From Methylomarinovum tepidoasis (GTDB lineage: Bacteria > Pseudomonadota > Gammaproteobacteria > Methylococcales > Methylothermaceae), in contig NZ_AP024718.1 of assembly GCF_030294985.1 (NCBI RefSeq), positions 186,001 to 250,000 of the forward strand: 64,000 bases of DNA. The letters are read 5' to 3'. Shown in pieces: positions 10,710-19,800 of the stretch; position 1 is the first letter of the stretch; each line of letters opens with the position of its first letter. A program made the position numbers and the translations under genes. The notes beneath the pieces were generated by a model, which was given only the letters and a program-made list of their open reading frames with translations, had not been told where the DNA came from and did not search any database.

Positions 10710-10738
10710 TTGACGGGCTATGGGCAGGCTGCTATAAA
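10710..10738 (+). promoter_or_regulatory. Sigma-70 promoter of hupB
   Basis: TTGACG (10710-10715), a 17-base spacer and TATAAA (10733-10738) lie 72 bases before the hupB start codon. This is one of the best vegetative promoter matches in the window, as expected for an abundant nucleoid protein. Confidence 0.7.
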
Positions 10739-10809
10739 TCCTCGGCAGCGCAAGCCCTATCGCTGATCGCACGCAATCGTTCGCTAAATTTTCATCTCAA
10801 GGGGGATCC

Positions 10810-11082
10810 ATGAACAAATCCGAATTGATCGACGCCGTTGCCGACAAGGCCAATCTGACCAAGGCCGACGCCGCCCGCGCCGTGGACGCTTTCATCGATA
10901 CCGTCACCGAAGCGCTGAAGAAAGGGGACAGCGTCACCCTGATCGGCTTTGGCACCTTCACCATCAAGGAACGGGCCGAGCGCCAGGGCCGCAATCCGCG
11001 CACCGGCGAACCGATGATCATCAAGGCGGCAAAAATTCCTGCATTTAAGCCTGGCAAAACGCTGAAAGATGCAGTACAATAA
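10810..11082 (+). CDS. hupB: DNA-binding protein HU-beta
   Basis: This 90-residue histone-like protein bends and compacts DNA. It starts [19 protein letters not shown] and contains the HU/IHF signature [22 protein letters not shown], with the DNA-clasping beta-ribbon arm. A strong ribosome-binding site AAGGGGGAT precedes ATG 10810. Position after lon matches other gammaproteobacteria. Two tRNA genes follow, the first beginning 14 bases after its stop. Confidence 0.97.
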   Translation: MNKSELIDAVADKANLTKADAARAVDAFIDTVTEALKKGDSVTLIGFGTFTIKERAERQGRNPRTGEPMIIKAAKIPAFKPGKTLKDAVQ

Positions 11083-11096
11083 TTAACTCGTTGAGG

Positions 11097-11172
11097 GGGT
11101 GCTTAGCTCAGCTGGGAGAGCATCGCCCTTACAAGGCGAGGGTCGCAGGTTCAATCCCTGCAGCACCCACCA
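11097..11172 (+). tRNA. tRNA-Val (anticodon UAC)
   Basis: This is a 76-base tRNA with acceptor GGGTGCT/AGCACCC, anticodon loop CTTACAA (TAC) within TCGCC/GGCGA, T-arm GTTCAATCC and encoded CCA. It is separated from the following tRNA-Asp by 6 bases and is probably processed from the hupB transcript. Confidence 0.97.
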
Positions 11173-11178
11173 GTTCCC

Positions 11179-11255
11179 GGAGCGGTAGTTCAGCTGGTTA
11201 GAATACCGGCCTGTCACGCCGGGGGTCGCGGGTTCGAGTCCCGTCCGCTCCGCCA
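11179..11255 (+). tRNA. tRNA-Asp (anticodon GUC)
   Basis: This is a 77-base tRNA with acceptor GGAGCGG/CCGCTCC, discriminator G, encoded CCA, anticodon GTC in the loop CTGTCAC, and T-arm GTTCGAGTC. It is followed by a clear intrinsic terminator. Confidence 0.97.
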
Positions 11256-11269
11256 TATTATTCTTCAAG

Positions 11270-11293
11270 CCCCGCTTAACCGCGGGGTTTTTT
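11270..11293 (+). terminator. Intrinsic terminator after tRNA-Asp
   Basis: The stem CCCCGC/GCGGGG (11270-11275 with 11282-11287) has a 6-base loop and is followed by six T. It ends the hupB-tRNA transcription unit. Confidence 0.88.
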
Positions 11294-11325
11294 GTATCCG
11301 TCGTTTGGACCCAAGGATTAAACCG

Positions 11326-13206
11326 ATGCTGCAAACGATCCGAGACCGCGCCCAAGGCATCTTTGCCTGGATCATCCTGATTCTCATCATCGTCCCCTTC
11401 GCTCTTTGGGGCATCCAGAACTACTTCGACACCGGCCGGGAGAAACCCATCGCCGTGGTCGGCGACCGGGAGTTCTTCGAACGCGACCTCCTGCGCCTGT
11501 ACGAGAACCAGTACGCCCGTTTTGCCGATCAGTATCCGGAGGAAGAACTGAAAAAACAGGCCCTCGAACGCCTCATCGATGACGAGGTGCTGTTCCAGGC
11601 CGCGGTGGAGAAAAAACTGGCGGTCAGCGACGCCCAGGTGGCCCGGTTCATCCGCGGCCTGCCCTTCTTCCAGACCGACGGCCGCTTCGACGAGGAAAAA
11701 TACCACCGCCTGCTGGCCGGCCAGGGCCTGACCACCACCGCCTTCGTCGCCCAGGTGCGCCGCACCCTGCTGATGGAACAGCTGCGCCGCAGCATCACCG
11801 ATTCCGCCTTCGCCACCGAAGCCGAGGCCAGACGCTTCTACCAGCTGCAGAATCAACAGCGCAAGATCGCCTATCTGATCCTGCCTTCGTCCGAGGAAGG
11901 GATCGAGGTCGGGGATGCCGAAATCCAGACCTATTACGACGCCCACCGCGACCAGTTCCGCACTCCCGAAAAGGTGGCGGTCGAATACGTCAAACTGTCC
12001 ATCGACGACATCGCCAAGACCATCCAGCCCACAGAGGATGAACTGCGCCAGTACTACGAGGAACAGCAACAGGCCTTCGCCACGCCGGAAGAGCGCCGCA
12101 TCCGCCACATCCTGATCACGGTCAAACCGGATGCCTCCCCGGAGGAGAAACAAAAGGCCCTGGAGAAGGCCAAGGCCGTACGCCAACGGCTGCTCCAGGG
12201 CGAGGATTTCGCGCAAGTGGCCAAGGAAGTTTCCGACGATCCCGGCTCCAAGGCCAAAGGCGGGGATCTGGGCTTCGCGCGCAAGGGGCTGATGGAGAAG
12301 AACTTCGAGGAAGCCGCTTTCTCCCTGCCCAAGGGGGAGATTTCCGAACCGGTGGAAACCCCCTTCGGTTATCACCTGATCCAGGTGACCGAAATCAAGC
12401 CGGCCAGGGTCAAGCCCTTCGAAGCGGTCAAAGACGAGATCGCCCAGGCGATCAAGCGCCAGCAGGCGGAAGCCAAGTTCTATGAACTGGGAGAACAATT
12501 GGCCCAGCTCGCCTACGAAAATCCCCAGAGCCTGGAACCGGCCGCAGAAGCCCTGGGGCTGAAGATCCAAACCACGCCCCCGTTCACCCGCGATCAAGGG
12601 GAAGGCATCGCCGCCAATCCCAAAGTGCGCGCCACCGCCTTCAGCGCGGAGGTGCTCGAAGGCAACAACAGCGAGCCTGTCGAACTGGACGACGGCACCG
12701 TCGTGGTCCTGCGGGTCAGGGAACACCAACCGGCCCAGCCGCTGCCTTTGGAAAAGGTGCGCGACCGGATCGTCACCGAACTGAAACGCCAAAAGGCCCG
12801 CCAACGGCTGGCGCAGCAGGCCGAAGCGTGGCTGGCGCGTCTGCAGCAGGGGGAAACCCTGGCGCAACTGGCCGCTCAGGCCAAGGCGGAGGTGAAGACC
12901 GCCACCGTCCGCCGCAACGCCCCGCCGCCTGAACTGGCGCCGGTGGTCACCGAGCTGTTCAAGGCGTCGAAACCCGGCACCGCCAAGCCCAGCTTCGTCC
13001 GTGCCGAGCTTCCCGACGGTCGCCAGACGCTGGTGCAGATCCTCGAAGTAAAGGCGGGCGACTACGCTGCCCTGTCTCCGCAGGAGCAGAAGGCGCTGCG
13101 GACCAATCTGGCCCGCCTGTTCGGTCTCATGACCTTCAAGGAATACCTGCAGCAGCTGCGCGACCAAGCCAAGATCCGCATCCACTGGCCGCAAGACCAG
13201 GAATGA
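11326..13206 (+). CDS. ppiD: Periplasmic folding chaperone PpiD (parvulin-type PPIase)
   Basis: The 626-residue protein is anchored by a single N-terminal transmembrane helix (IFAWIILILIIVPFALWGI, about 12-30), with the rest in the periplasm. A SurA_N-like chaperone domain is followed by a parvulin domain at about 260-365 (IRHILITV, FAQVAKEVSDDPGSKAKGGD, FGYHLIQV). It assists outer-membrane protein folding near the translocon. ATG 11326 after AAGGATTAAACCG is preferred to an in-frame TTG at 11305, because it gives the short basic N-terminus of PpiD. It converges with xerD, with only 8 bases between stops. Confidence 0.93.
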   Translation: MLQTIRDRAQGIFAWIILILIIVPFALWGIQNYFDTGREKPIAVVGDREFFERDLLRLYENQYARFADQYPEEELKKQALERLIDDEVLFQAAVEKKLAVSDAQVARFIRGLPFFQTDGRFDEEKYHRLLAGQGLTTTAFVAQVRRTLLMEQLRRSITDSAFATEAEARRFYQLQNQQRKIAYLILPSSEEGIEVGDAEIQTYYDAHRDQFRTPEKVAVEYVKLSIDDIAKTIQPTEDELRQYYEEQQQAFATPEERRIRHILITVKPDASPEEKQKALEKAKAVRQRLLQGEDFAQVAKEVSDDPGSKAKGGDLGFARKGLMEKNFEEAAFSLPKGEISEPVETPFGYHLIQVTEIKPARVKPFEAVKDEIAQAIKRQQAEAKFYELGEQLAQLAYENPQSLEPAAEALGLKIQTTPPFTRDQGEGIAANPKVRATAFSAEVLEGNNSEPVELDDGTVVVLRVREHQPAQPLPLEKVRDRIVTELKRQKARQRLAQQAEAWLARLQQGETLAQLAAQAKAEVKTATVRRNAPPPELAPVVTELFKASKPGTAKPSFVRAELPDGRQTLVQILEVKAGDYAALSPQEQKALRTNLARLFGLMTFKEYLQQLRDQAKIRIHWPQDQE

Positions 13207-13214
13207 CTCGCAGG

Positions 13215-14102
13215 CTAGCCCCGGGGATGGAAACGCTCGTGCAGCGCCTTCAGGCGCGCCTGGGCCACGTGGGTATAGATCTGAGTGGTGGACAGGCTGC
13301 TGTGACCCAACAGCAGCTGCACCACCCGCAGATCGGCCCCGTGGTCGAGTAGGTGGGTGGCAAAGGCATGGCGCAGGGTATGGGGTGACAAGGGTTTGTC
13401 GATGCCGGCCTTGCGGGCGTAGCGTTTGATCAGCTGCCAGAAGGCCTGACGGGTCATGGCCCCACCGCGGTGGGTGACGAACACCGCCTCCGCCGACCGC
13501 CCCTTGAGGATCAGCGGCCGCCCCTCCTGCAGGTACCGCACCAGCCAGGCCAGCGCCTCCTCCCCCAGCGGCACCAGCCGCTCCTTGTCGCCCTTGCCGA
13601 AAACGCGCACCAGCCCCTGCTGCAGATCCATCTGCTCGAAACGCAGCCCTGTCAGTTCCGACACCCGCAGCCCCGTGGCGTACAGGACTTCCAGCATACA
13701 GCGATCCCGGAGTCCCAGGGGATCGCTCACGTCCGGCGCCTCCAACAGCCGCTCCACCTCGGCCTCGCTCAGGGAAGCCGGCAGGCTGCGCCCCAGATAG
13801 GGAGATTCGATCCCGGCACAGGGATCGGCCTCCAGCAGACGTTCGCGCACCAGATAGCGGTAGAATTTGCGCAGGCTCGACAACAGGCGGGCGCTGGTCC
13901 GGCGGCTGGCACCGTCGTGGAGACGCTGGCTCAGATAGGCGGCGATGTCGCCCTGGCTCGCCTCAGGCAAGGGCTTGTCGAGCCAGGCGGCGAACCGTTT
14001 CAGATCGCTGCGGTAAGCCGCCAGGGTGTTGGCGCTCAGCCCCTCCTCCAGCCACAGGGCATCGACGAAACGCTGGATCAGTGCTACATTGTCTTCAGCC
14101 AT
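13215..14102 (-). CDS. xerD: Tyrosine recombinase XerD
   Basis: This 295-residue site-specific recombinase resolves chromosome dimers at dif together with XerC. The N-terminal SAM-like domain starts NVALIQRFVDALWLEEGLSA. Catalytic residues are visible: R in GLRVSELTGLR, H-x-x-R in SPHTLRHAFATH, H in LLGHSSL and the nucleophile in TTQIYTHVA. It resembles E. coli XerD, not XerC, along its whole length. ATG 14102 is chosen over an upstream in-frame start because it matches the family N-terminus. It overlaps ogt by 8 bases. Confidence 0.95.
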   Translation of the reverse strand: MAEDNVALIQRFVDALWLEEGLSANTLAAYRSDLKRFAAWLDKPLPEASQGDIAAYLSQRLHDGASRRTSARLLSSLRKFYRYLVRERLLEADPCAGIESPYLGRSLPASLSEAEVERLLEAPDVSDPLGLRDRCMLEVLYATGLRVSELTGLRFEQMDLQQGLVRVFGKGDKERLVPLGEEALAWLVRYLQEGRPLILKGRSAEAVFVTHRGGAMTRQAFWQLIKRYARKAGIDKPLSPHTLRHAFATHLLDHGADLRVVQLLLGHSSLSTTQIYTHVAQARLKALHERFHPRG

Positions 14103-14565
14103 GCCAACCCTCGTGCGCGAGCAGCCACTTTTTGATTTCAAGGCGCGGACCCCGCGTGGCGCCACAATAGCCCCCTAGCCCGGTGGCGGCGACCACCCGA
14201 TGACAGGGCACCGCCACCGGACAGGGGTTGGCCCGACAGGCGGCCGCCACCGCCCGGGGCGAAGTCTGCAGCTGTGCCGCCAACGTGCCGTAGGTGCGCA
14301 CCTGGCCGGCGGGAATTCCCAGCAGCGCGCCCCAGACCCGATGCTGAAAGGGGGTACCGGTCAACCGCAGGGGAAAGTCGAAACCACAGGTGGGATCGAT
14401 TTCGAAGTAATACCGCAGCGCCCGCAAGACACGATGGACCGAGGTGGCATCCACATTCCTTTCCCTGAAGTCCGCCTGCAACCGCCACGACAGGCCGGTC
14501 ACGGCACCGCCCTCCACCTGGACTTGCAGCAGACCGCAGGGGGTCTGGAGAAGGAAAGCCGTCAC
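14095..14565 (-). CDS. ogt: Methylated-DNA--[protein]-cysteine S-methyltransferase
   Basis: This 156-residue suicide enzyme removes O6-alkyl groups from guanine in DNA. The active-site PCHRV is present, preceded by the helix-turn-helix and arginine-finger region GTPFQHRVWGALLGIPAGQVRTYG. The predicted start is GTG 14565, only 5 bases after a terminator hairpin and without a clear ribosome-binding site, so the true start could be slightly internal. It is co-translated with xerD. Confidence 0.9.
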   Translation of the reverse strand: MTAFLLQTPCGLLQVQVEGGAVTGLSWRLQADFRERNVDATSVHRVLRALRYYFEIDPTCGFDFPLRLTGTPFQHRVWGALLGIPAGQVRTYGTLAAQLQTSPRAVAAACRANPCPVAVPCHRVVAATGLGGYCGATRGPRLEIKKWLLAHEGWHG

Positions 14566-14570
14566 CTACG

Positions 14571-14598
14571 AAAAACGGGCGCGTGAGGCGCCCGTTTT
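14571..14598 (-). terminator. Terminator of the rpsP-rimM-trmD-rplS operon
   Basis: The hairpin GGGCGC-loop-GCGCCC is flanked by AAAAAC and GTTTTC, so it works in both directions. On the minus strand it falls between rplS and ogt. Expression of ogt and xerD would need read-through or a promoter of their own. Confidence 0.75.
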
Positions 14599-14617
14599 CA
14601 CCTGATCGATCCGGCTT

Positions 14618-14974
14618 CTAGATCTTTTCCTTGATGCGGGCTGCCTTGCCACGCCGTTCCCGCAGGTAGTACAGCTTGGCGCGGCGCACCTTGCCGCGGC
14701 GCTTGACGCTGATTTCCTGCACCAGCGGGCTGTAGAGCGGGAAGACCCGCTCGACCCCTTCGCCGTGGGAGACCTTGCGCACCGTGAAGGCGGAATTGAG
14801 GCCGCGGTTGCGTTTGGCGATCACCACCCCTTCGAAGGCTTGCAGCCGTTCCCGGTTGCCTTCCTTCACCTTCACCTGCACCACCACGGTGTCACCGGGA
14901 CCGAATTCGGGAATCGGCTTGTTGCCCAGCTTCTCGCGCTGTTCCTGTTCCAGTTGTTCAATGATGTTGCTCAT
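14618..14974 (-). CDS. rplS: 50S ribosomal protein L19
   Basis: The 118 residues match L19 throughout ([52 protein letters not shown]). L19 sits at the 30S-50S interface. Its start overlaps the end of trmD by 17 bases, and it is the last gene before a terminator. Confidence 0.98.
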   Translation of the reverse strand: MSNIIEQLEQEQREKLGNKPIPEFGPGDTVVVQVKVKEGNRERLQAFEGVVIAKRNRGLNSAFTVRKVSHGEGVERVFPLYSPLVQEISVKRRGKVRRAKLYYLRERRGKAARIKEKI

Positions 14975-15725
14975 CGTCGTCCCCTTGGGTTGTCATCTCT
15001 GTCTTGAATTCTTCCAAAAGCTGCCGCCGGGTTTCGTCCAGTTCCAGGCGCGCCAGCAGATCGGGCCGCCGCAGCCAGGTCCGCCCCAGAGCCTGCTTGA
15101 GGCGCCAGCGGGCGATGGCCCGGTGGTCGCCGCTGAGCAATACCTGCGGCACCCGCCGGCCGTTGATCTCCTCCGGACGGGTGTAGTGGGGATGATCCAG
15201 CAACCCCGCCACGTGGGAATCCTGCCGCGCCGACTCCTCGTGGTGCAGCACCCCCGGCAGCAGGCGGGTCACCGCATCGATCACCACCAGCGCCGCCAGC
15301 TCACCGCCGGAGAGGACATAGTCGCCGATCGACCATTCCTCGTCGATCTCGCTCTCCACCAGGCGCTCGTCGATCCCCTCGTAACGCCCGGCCACCAGGA
15401 TCATCCGAGGCCGCCGGGAGAACGTCTCGACAGCGGCCTGATCCAGCTTCCGCCCCTGGGGCGAAAGGTAGATCACCCGGGCCGGCCGGGCGTCGGCCTC
15501 CCGCGCCGCGCGGATGGCCGCGCGCAGCGGCTCGACCTTCATCACCATCCCCGGCCCGCCCCCGTAGGGACGGTCGTCCACGGTGCGGTGGCGGTCGCGG
15601 GTGAAATCGCGCGGATTCCAGGTCACCAGCTCCGCCTGCCCCCGTTCCAGCGCCCGCCCGGTGACGCCGTAGCGGCTCGCCCCCGCGACCATCTCCGGAA
15701 ACAGGGTGACGACGTCGAAACGCAT
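14958..15725 (-). CDS. trmD: tRNA (guanine37-N1)-methyltransferase
   Basis: This 255-residue SPOUT-family enzyme methylates G37 of tRNAs reading CNN codons, preventing frameshifting. The trefoil-knot SAM site appears as [29 protein letters not shown] and HEESA. It is third in the conserved operon rpsP-rimM-trmD-rplS and ends inside the first codons of rplS. Confidence 0.97.
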   Translation of the reverse strand: MRFDVVTLFPEMVAGASRYGVTGRALERGQAELVTWNPRDFTRDRHRTVDDRPYGGGPGMVMKVEPLRAAIRAAREADARPARVIYLSPQGRKLDQAAVETFSRRPRMILVAGRYEGIDERLVESEIDEEWSIGDYVLSGGELAALVVIDAVTRLLPGVLHHEESARQDSHVAGLLDHPHYTRPEEINGRRVPQVLLSGDHRAIARWRLKQALGRTWLRRPDLLARLELDETRRQLLEEFKTEMTTQGDDDEQHH

Positions 15726-15740
15726 CGGTCCGCTTCCGGG

Positions 15741-16292
15741 TCAGTAATCCGGATCCCAGTCCGCCTCGATCACGCCGGCTTCCAGGTCCACCCGGCGGAT
15801 GACCCGATCGCGAATCCAGGGAACCAGGATTTCCCGGCCTTCCGGCCCCTCCAGCACCAGAACGTCGTTGGCGCCGGTTTCCATCAGGCGGATTACCCGC
15901 CCGAGCACCCGGCCCTCCACATCCCGCACTTCCAGGCCGATGAGGTCGTGCCAGTAGTATTCACCTGCCGGCAACGGCGGCAACTGGCTACGGGCCACGA
16001 AAATCCCGGCCCCGCGCAGGGCTTCGGCCTGTTCTCGGCTCTCGACGCCCTCGAGGCGAGCCACCACCGTCTTTCCCTGACGCCGGCCTTCCAGCGGCCT
16101 GACCTGGCGGGTTTCACCGCGGTAGCGCAGGCGCCAGGGGGAATAGGACAAAATGTTTTCGCGCGGCTGGGTGTGGGAATAGACCTTCACCCAGCCGCGC
16201 ACACCGAACACACCGGAGATCTCTCCGAGGAGGATCTCCCGATCCGTCGCCGTCCTCAAACCTCCTGCTGGGCGCTTTGCATCTTGCGCCAT
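15741..16292 (-). CDS. rimM: Ribosome maturation factor RimM
   Basis: The protein assists 30S head assembly and binds S19. The 183-residue reading has the RimM N-terminal barrel ([19 protein letters not shown]) and the C-terminal PRC-like barrel ([29 protein letters not shown]). The ATG at 16292 places the first 12 codons inside rpsP (37-base overlap) with a poorly placed ribosome-binding site. A GGAGG lies at the end of rpsP but no start codon follows at good spacing, so the start is uncertain. Confidence 0.93.
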   Translation of the reverse strand: MAQDAKRPAGGLRTATDREILLGEISGVFGVRGWVKVYSHTQPRENILSYSPWRLRYRGETRQVRPLEGRRQGKTVVARLEGVESREQAEALRGAGIFVARSQLPPLPAGEYYWHDLIGLEVRDVEGRVLGRVIRLMETGANDVLVLEGPEGREILVPWIRDRVIRRVDLEAGVIEADWDPDY

Positions 16293-16522
16293 TCCTTGAG
16301 CAGGCTCTTGACCCGGTCGGTCAGCTGGGCACCCTGATTCTGCCAGTACGCCAGCCGTTCCATGTCCAACCGCAGGCGGTCGTCACCGCCCTCGGCCAAC
16401 GGGTTGAAATAGCCAAGCCGCTCGATGTGGCGGCCATCGCGCTTGGCCCGCTTGTCAGCCACCACCACGTGGTAGAAGGGCCGTTTCTTCGCGCCGCCGC
16501 GCGCCAGACGAATCGTCACCAT
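16256..16522 (-). CDS. rpsP: 30S ribosomal protein S16
   Basis: The 88 residues match S16 ([36 protein letters not shown]). S16 is an early 30S assembly protein. It is the first gene of the rpsP-rimM-trmD-rplS operon, with candidate promoter elements in the gap up to rubredoxin. Confidence 0.97.
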   Translation of the reverse strand: MVTIRLARGGAKKRPFYHVVVADKRAKRDGRHIERLGYFNPLAEGGDDRLRLDMERLAYWQNQGAQLTDRVKSLLKEWRKMQSAQQEV

Positions 16523-16588
16523 AAATCGCTGTCTCTCTCGTTAGTTCCGAAGGTTGAATCAAACTGTCAAGTCCCAGGTCAATCGGCA

Positions 16589-16616
16589 TATTTTACCGAT
16601 TTGGCCAAACAAGTTA
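16589..16616 (-). promoter_or_regulatory. Candidate promoter of the rpsP operon
   Basis: On the minus strand TTAACT, a 16-base spacer and TAAAAT lie about 67 bases before the rpsP start. The -10 is inside the palindrome ATCGG-N9-CCGAT (16581-16599). A second TTGACA (16569-16564) without a good -10 lies closer to the gene. The exact element is unproved. Confidence 0.4.
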
Positions 16617-16632
16617 AGCCTTTTCTGGAGAC

Positions 16633-16827
16633 TTACTCTTCCAGCGGTTCGAAATCGTCCTTGGTCACGCCGCATTCCGGGCAGACCCAATCGTCGGGAA
16701 TGTCCTCGAAACGGGTTCCCGGCGGCAGGCCGCTGTCGGGGTCGCCCTCGGCTTCGTCATAGATGTAGCCGCAGACCACACAGACGTATTTCTTGTATTC
16801 CACTTGCAGGGTCACTTCGCTCTTCAT
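16633..16827 (-). CDS. Rubredoxin
   Basis: This 64-residue one-iron electron carrier has two knuckles, [18 protein letters not shown] and [11 protein letters not shown], with the standard spacing and [11 protein letters not shown] 16827 is taken; a GTG two codons upstream is possible. It lies 42 bases downstream of the large iron-sulfur flavoprotein gene on the same strand. It may be a small electron donor or acceptor for that enzyme; the link rests on proximity alone. Confidence 0.95.
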   Translation of the reverse strand: MKSEVTLQVEYKKYVCVVCGYIYDEAEGDPDSGLPPGTRFEDIPDDWVCPECGVTKDDFEPLEE

Positions 16828-16869
16828 CGCCACTTCACTCGGTCGTTGGGAACGAAGATTCGACCCGGA

Positions 16870-19800
16870 TCAATCGGCCGGGTTCTCCAGCACATAATCC
16901 AGCCACAGGTCGGTAAGCTTTTCCTGCACCGTGTTCTGGCGCAGGCGGGCGTGGAGGTGGTCGAAGTCCACCCGGTCCAGCGCCTGATCCTGGTTGTAGC
17001 AGGAATAGACGAAGTATTCCCTGCCGCTTTCCGGGTCCACGTGGCGGCACAGGCACTGGCCGCAGACACCCTTGAGCATGCACTGCATCGGCGAGTTGAT
17101 GGAACCGATGGCGGTGTGCTGCTTCTTCAGGTACGGAGCCAGCACGCCGTAACGGGCCTCCTTGACCGCCTTCATCATGCGGTCGGAACCGATGACGATC
17201 AGATGGTCCACGTCGTCGAAGTGGATCGGCGTCGCTCCCAGCTCACCCTTGGCGTAAGCCAGCATGGCTTCGACGATGTTGCCTTTGAAGGTCTTGTCCT
17301 GGGGCCGGGTGGGACGGATCGGCTCGTTACCGGGCAGGTCGTCCACCGCCCAGACGATGACGTCGGAGGCTTCCTCGATTTCCCGCACCTTGAACACATC
17401 CGAAGACCTGCGGTAACCGGCGAAGTACAGCACCTGGTTGCCCGCCGCCTTCAGGGCCTTGCCGATGGAGAACAGCACCGCGTTGCCCAGACCGCCGCCC
17501 ACCAGCAGCACCGTGCGCCCGGAGGGAATCTCGGTGGGGGCGCCGGTCACCCCCATCACCACCAGGGAATCGCCCGGCTGCCACAGGCCGCAGAGTTTGG
17601 AGGAGCTGCCCATCTCCAGCACGATCAGGGACACGATGCCCCGCTCCTTGTCCACCCAGGCGCCGGTCAGGGCCAGACCCTCGGACGCCAGACGGGTGCC
17701 ATGGCGCAGCGGCGCCTGGGACTCGAAGTTCTGGATGCGGTAGAACTGGCCCGGGGCGAAGTGCTTGGCCGCCATCGGCGCCTTGACCACGATCTCGACG
17801 ATGTTGGAGGTCAGGCGGATCACCTCGACGATGTGGGCCAACAACAGATCGTCCAGTTTGGCGCGGAACCCGGCCCAGAGCCGGTCGCGCTCGGGCTGGG
17901 CGGCCGGATCGAGCGTTTCCAGCTCCTTCTGAAACAGGCGCACGATGTGGGGATAGCTGTCCTTGGCCGAGGCCATCGCCCGCACCACGTTCCCGGCGTA
18001 GATCGGATTGTTGTCGCCGTAGAAGGTGATGAACTTGCCGTAACGCTGGTAGGAAGTGAAGGGCGCCGGCCGGCTGATCTTGGGCCAGAGGAAATCGTCT
18101 TCCACCGGCTCGAGGTCCGGGACGTGATCGACCCATTCCGGCACGAAGGGCTTGTAGAACTTGCCCTGCATCTCGAAGGTGCCGGGATGCTCCTCCTCGT
18201 ATAGAGTGTTGGGCGAGGTGCCGGCGGCGACCATCAGACTGCGCAGCGGCACTTCCACCACCTCGTCGGTGGCCTGCCAGCGGCCGTCGACCTCGGCCAT
18301 CTTCTGGAATCTGACCGCCTTGAGGTGGCCGTATTGGTCCTGCACCGCCTCCAGCGGGCTCATGCCCTCGGCCAGCAGGATGCCCTCCTCCAGGGCCTCG
18401 CGGATCTCCTCGTGGTTCTCGCGGTAGGCGGGCGAGTTACGCATGCCGCGGCGGTAGAACACCGTCACCCCGCCCCACCGGTTCAGCAGCGGCAGGAAAT
18501 CCGGTTTCTCGCCTTCGGCCTCGGCGCGCCGGCGCTCGGCGCGAACGGCGCGACCGTGCTCCAGAAACTCGTCGAGGATCTGCAATTCCTCCTCGTCGTA
18601 ACGGCTGCGCACGGCCTCCTCGCCCCGTGCCGCCACCAATTTTTCGTAGCGCTGCAGAATCTTCTCCACCTGCACCGGATAGTAGGCCATAAGCTCGGTG
18701 GCGGTATCGATGGCGGTCAGCCCCCCGCCGATGACCCCTGCCGGCAGACGCACCTGCAGGTTGGCCAGGGAGGAGAATTTGGCCGCCCCGGACAGCTGCA
18801 GCGCCATGAGGAAGTCGGAGGCCTTGCGGATGCCGCGGATCAGGTTGTTCTTGAGGGGAATGATGGTGGGCTTGCCGGCCCCGGCGGCGATGGCGATGTG
18901 GTCGAAACCCAGGTCCCAGGCCTCGTTGATGGTCAGGGTGCCGCCGAAGCGCACCCCGCCGTAGCAGCGGAAGGTGCGGCGCCGCGCCAGGCTCAGATAG
19001 ATCACCTTGAGGAAGTTCTTGTCCCAGCGCACGGTGATGCCGTACTCAGCCACCCCACCGAAGCCGAGCATCACCCGGTCGGCCAGGTCCTCGTAGAGCG
19101 TATCGAAATCCTCGATCGGCTGCGGCGGGGTTTCCAGATCCCCCACCAGTTCCCTGGGCAAGGGCTCGATCTTGAGGCCGTCGACGCCGACCACCCCGAA
19201 ACCCTCGTTGGCCAGATAGTGGGCCAGGGTATAACCGGCCGGCCCCATCCCCACCACCAGCACGTTCTTGCCGTTGTAGGGCAGCTGGTAGGGACGCCTG
19301 ACGTTGAGCGGGTTCCAGCGGGTCAACAGGTCGTAGATCTCGAAACCGTAGGGGAGGTGGAGAACGTCGGTGAGGACGTTGGTCTCGATCTCGGGAATGT
19401 TGACCGGCTCGGTCTTCTGATAGATGCAGCCCTTCATGCACTCGTTGCAGATGCGGTGGCCGGTGCCGGGGCACATGGGGTTGTCCACCATGATCAGGGC
19501 CAAAGCGCCGATGTCGTCCCCCTGGCGCTTGACCCAGTGCATCTCGGAAATCTTCTCCTCCAGCGGGCAGCCGGTGACCGGGTTGCCGAAGGGGCCGGTC
19601 TTGTAACCGCCCTTCTTCTTGTCGCGCATCCCCTTGGAGCAGGAGTCGGTGTCGCGTTCGTGGCAGTAGATGCAGTGGTCCACCTCGTAGAGCACCGGGC
19701 GCAGGTTGCGGTAACGGTTGTCGGTGAGGTGGAAACCGTCGCGGCGGCGATAATGGCCTTCCGGCGTGGCCCAGGCCCGATAGGCGCCCTTGTCCACGAG

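Noticed and set aside
11083-13194. 703-codon frame antisense to ppiD that runs through both tRNAs
   Set aside because: It includes tRNA antisense at its end and has the same shadow composition.
16257-16259. TTG as start of rimM
   Set aside because: GGAGG ends one base before it, which is too close for initiation; the ATG at 16292 was kept with doubt.
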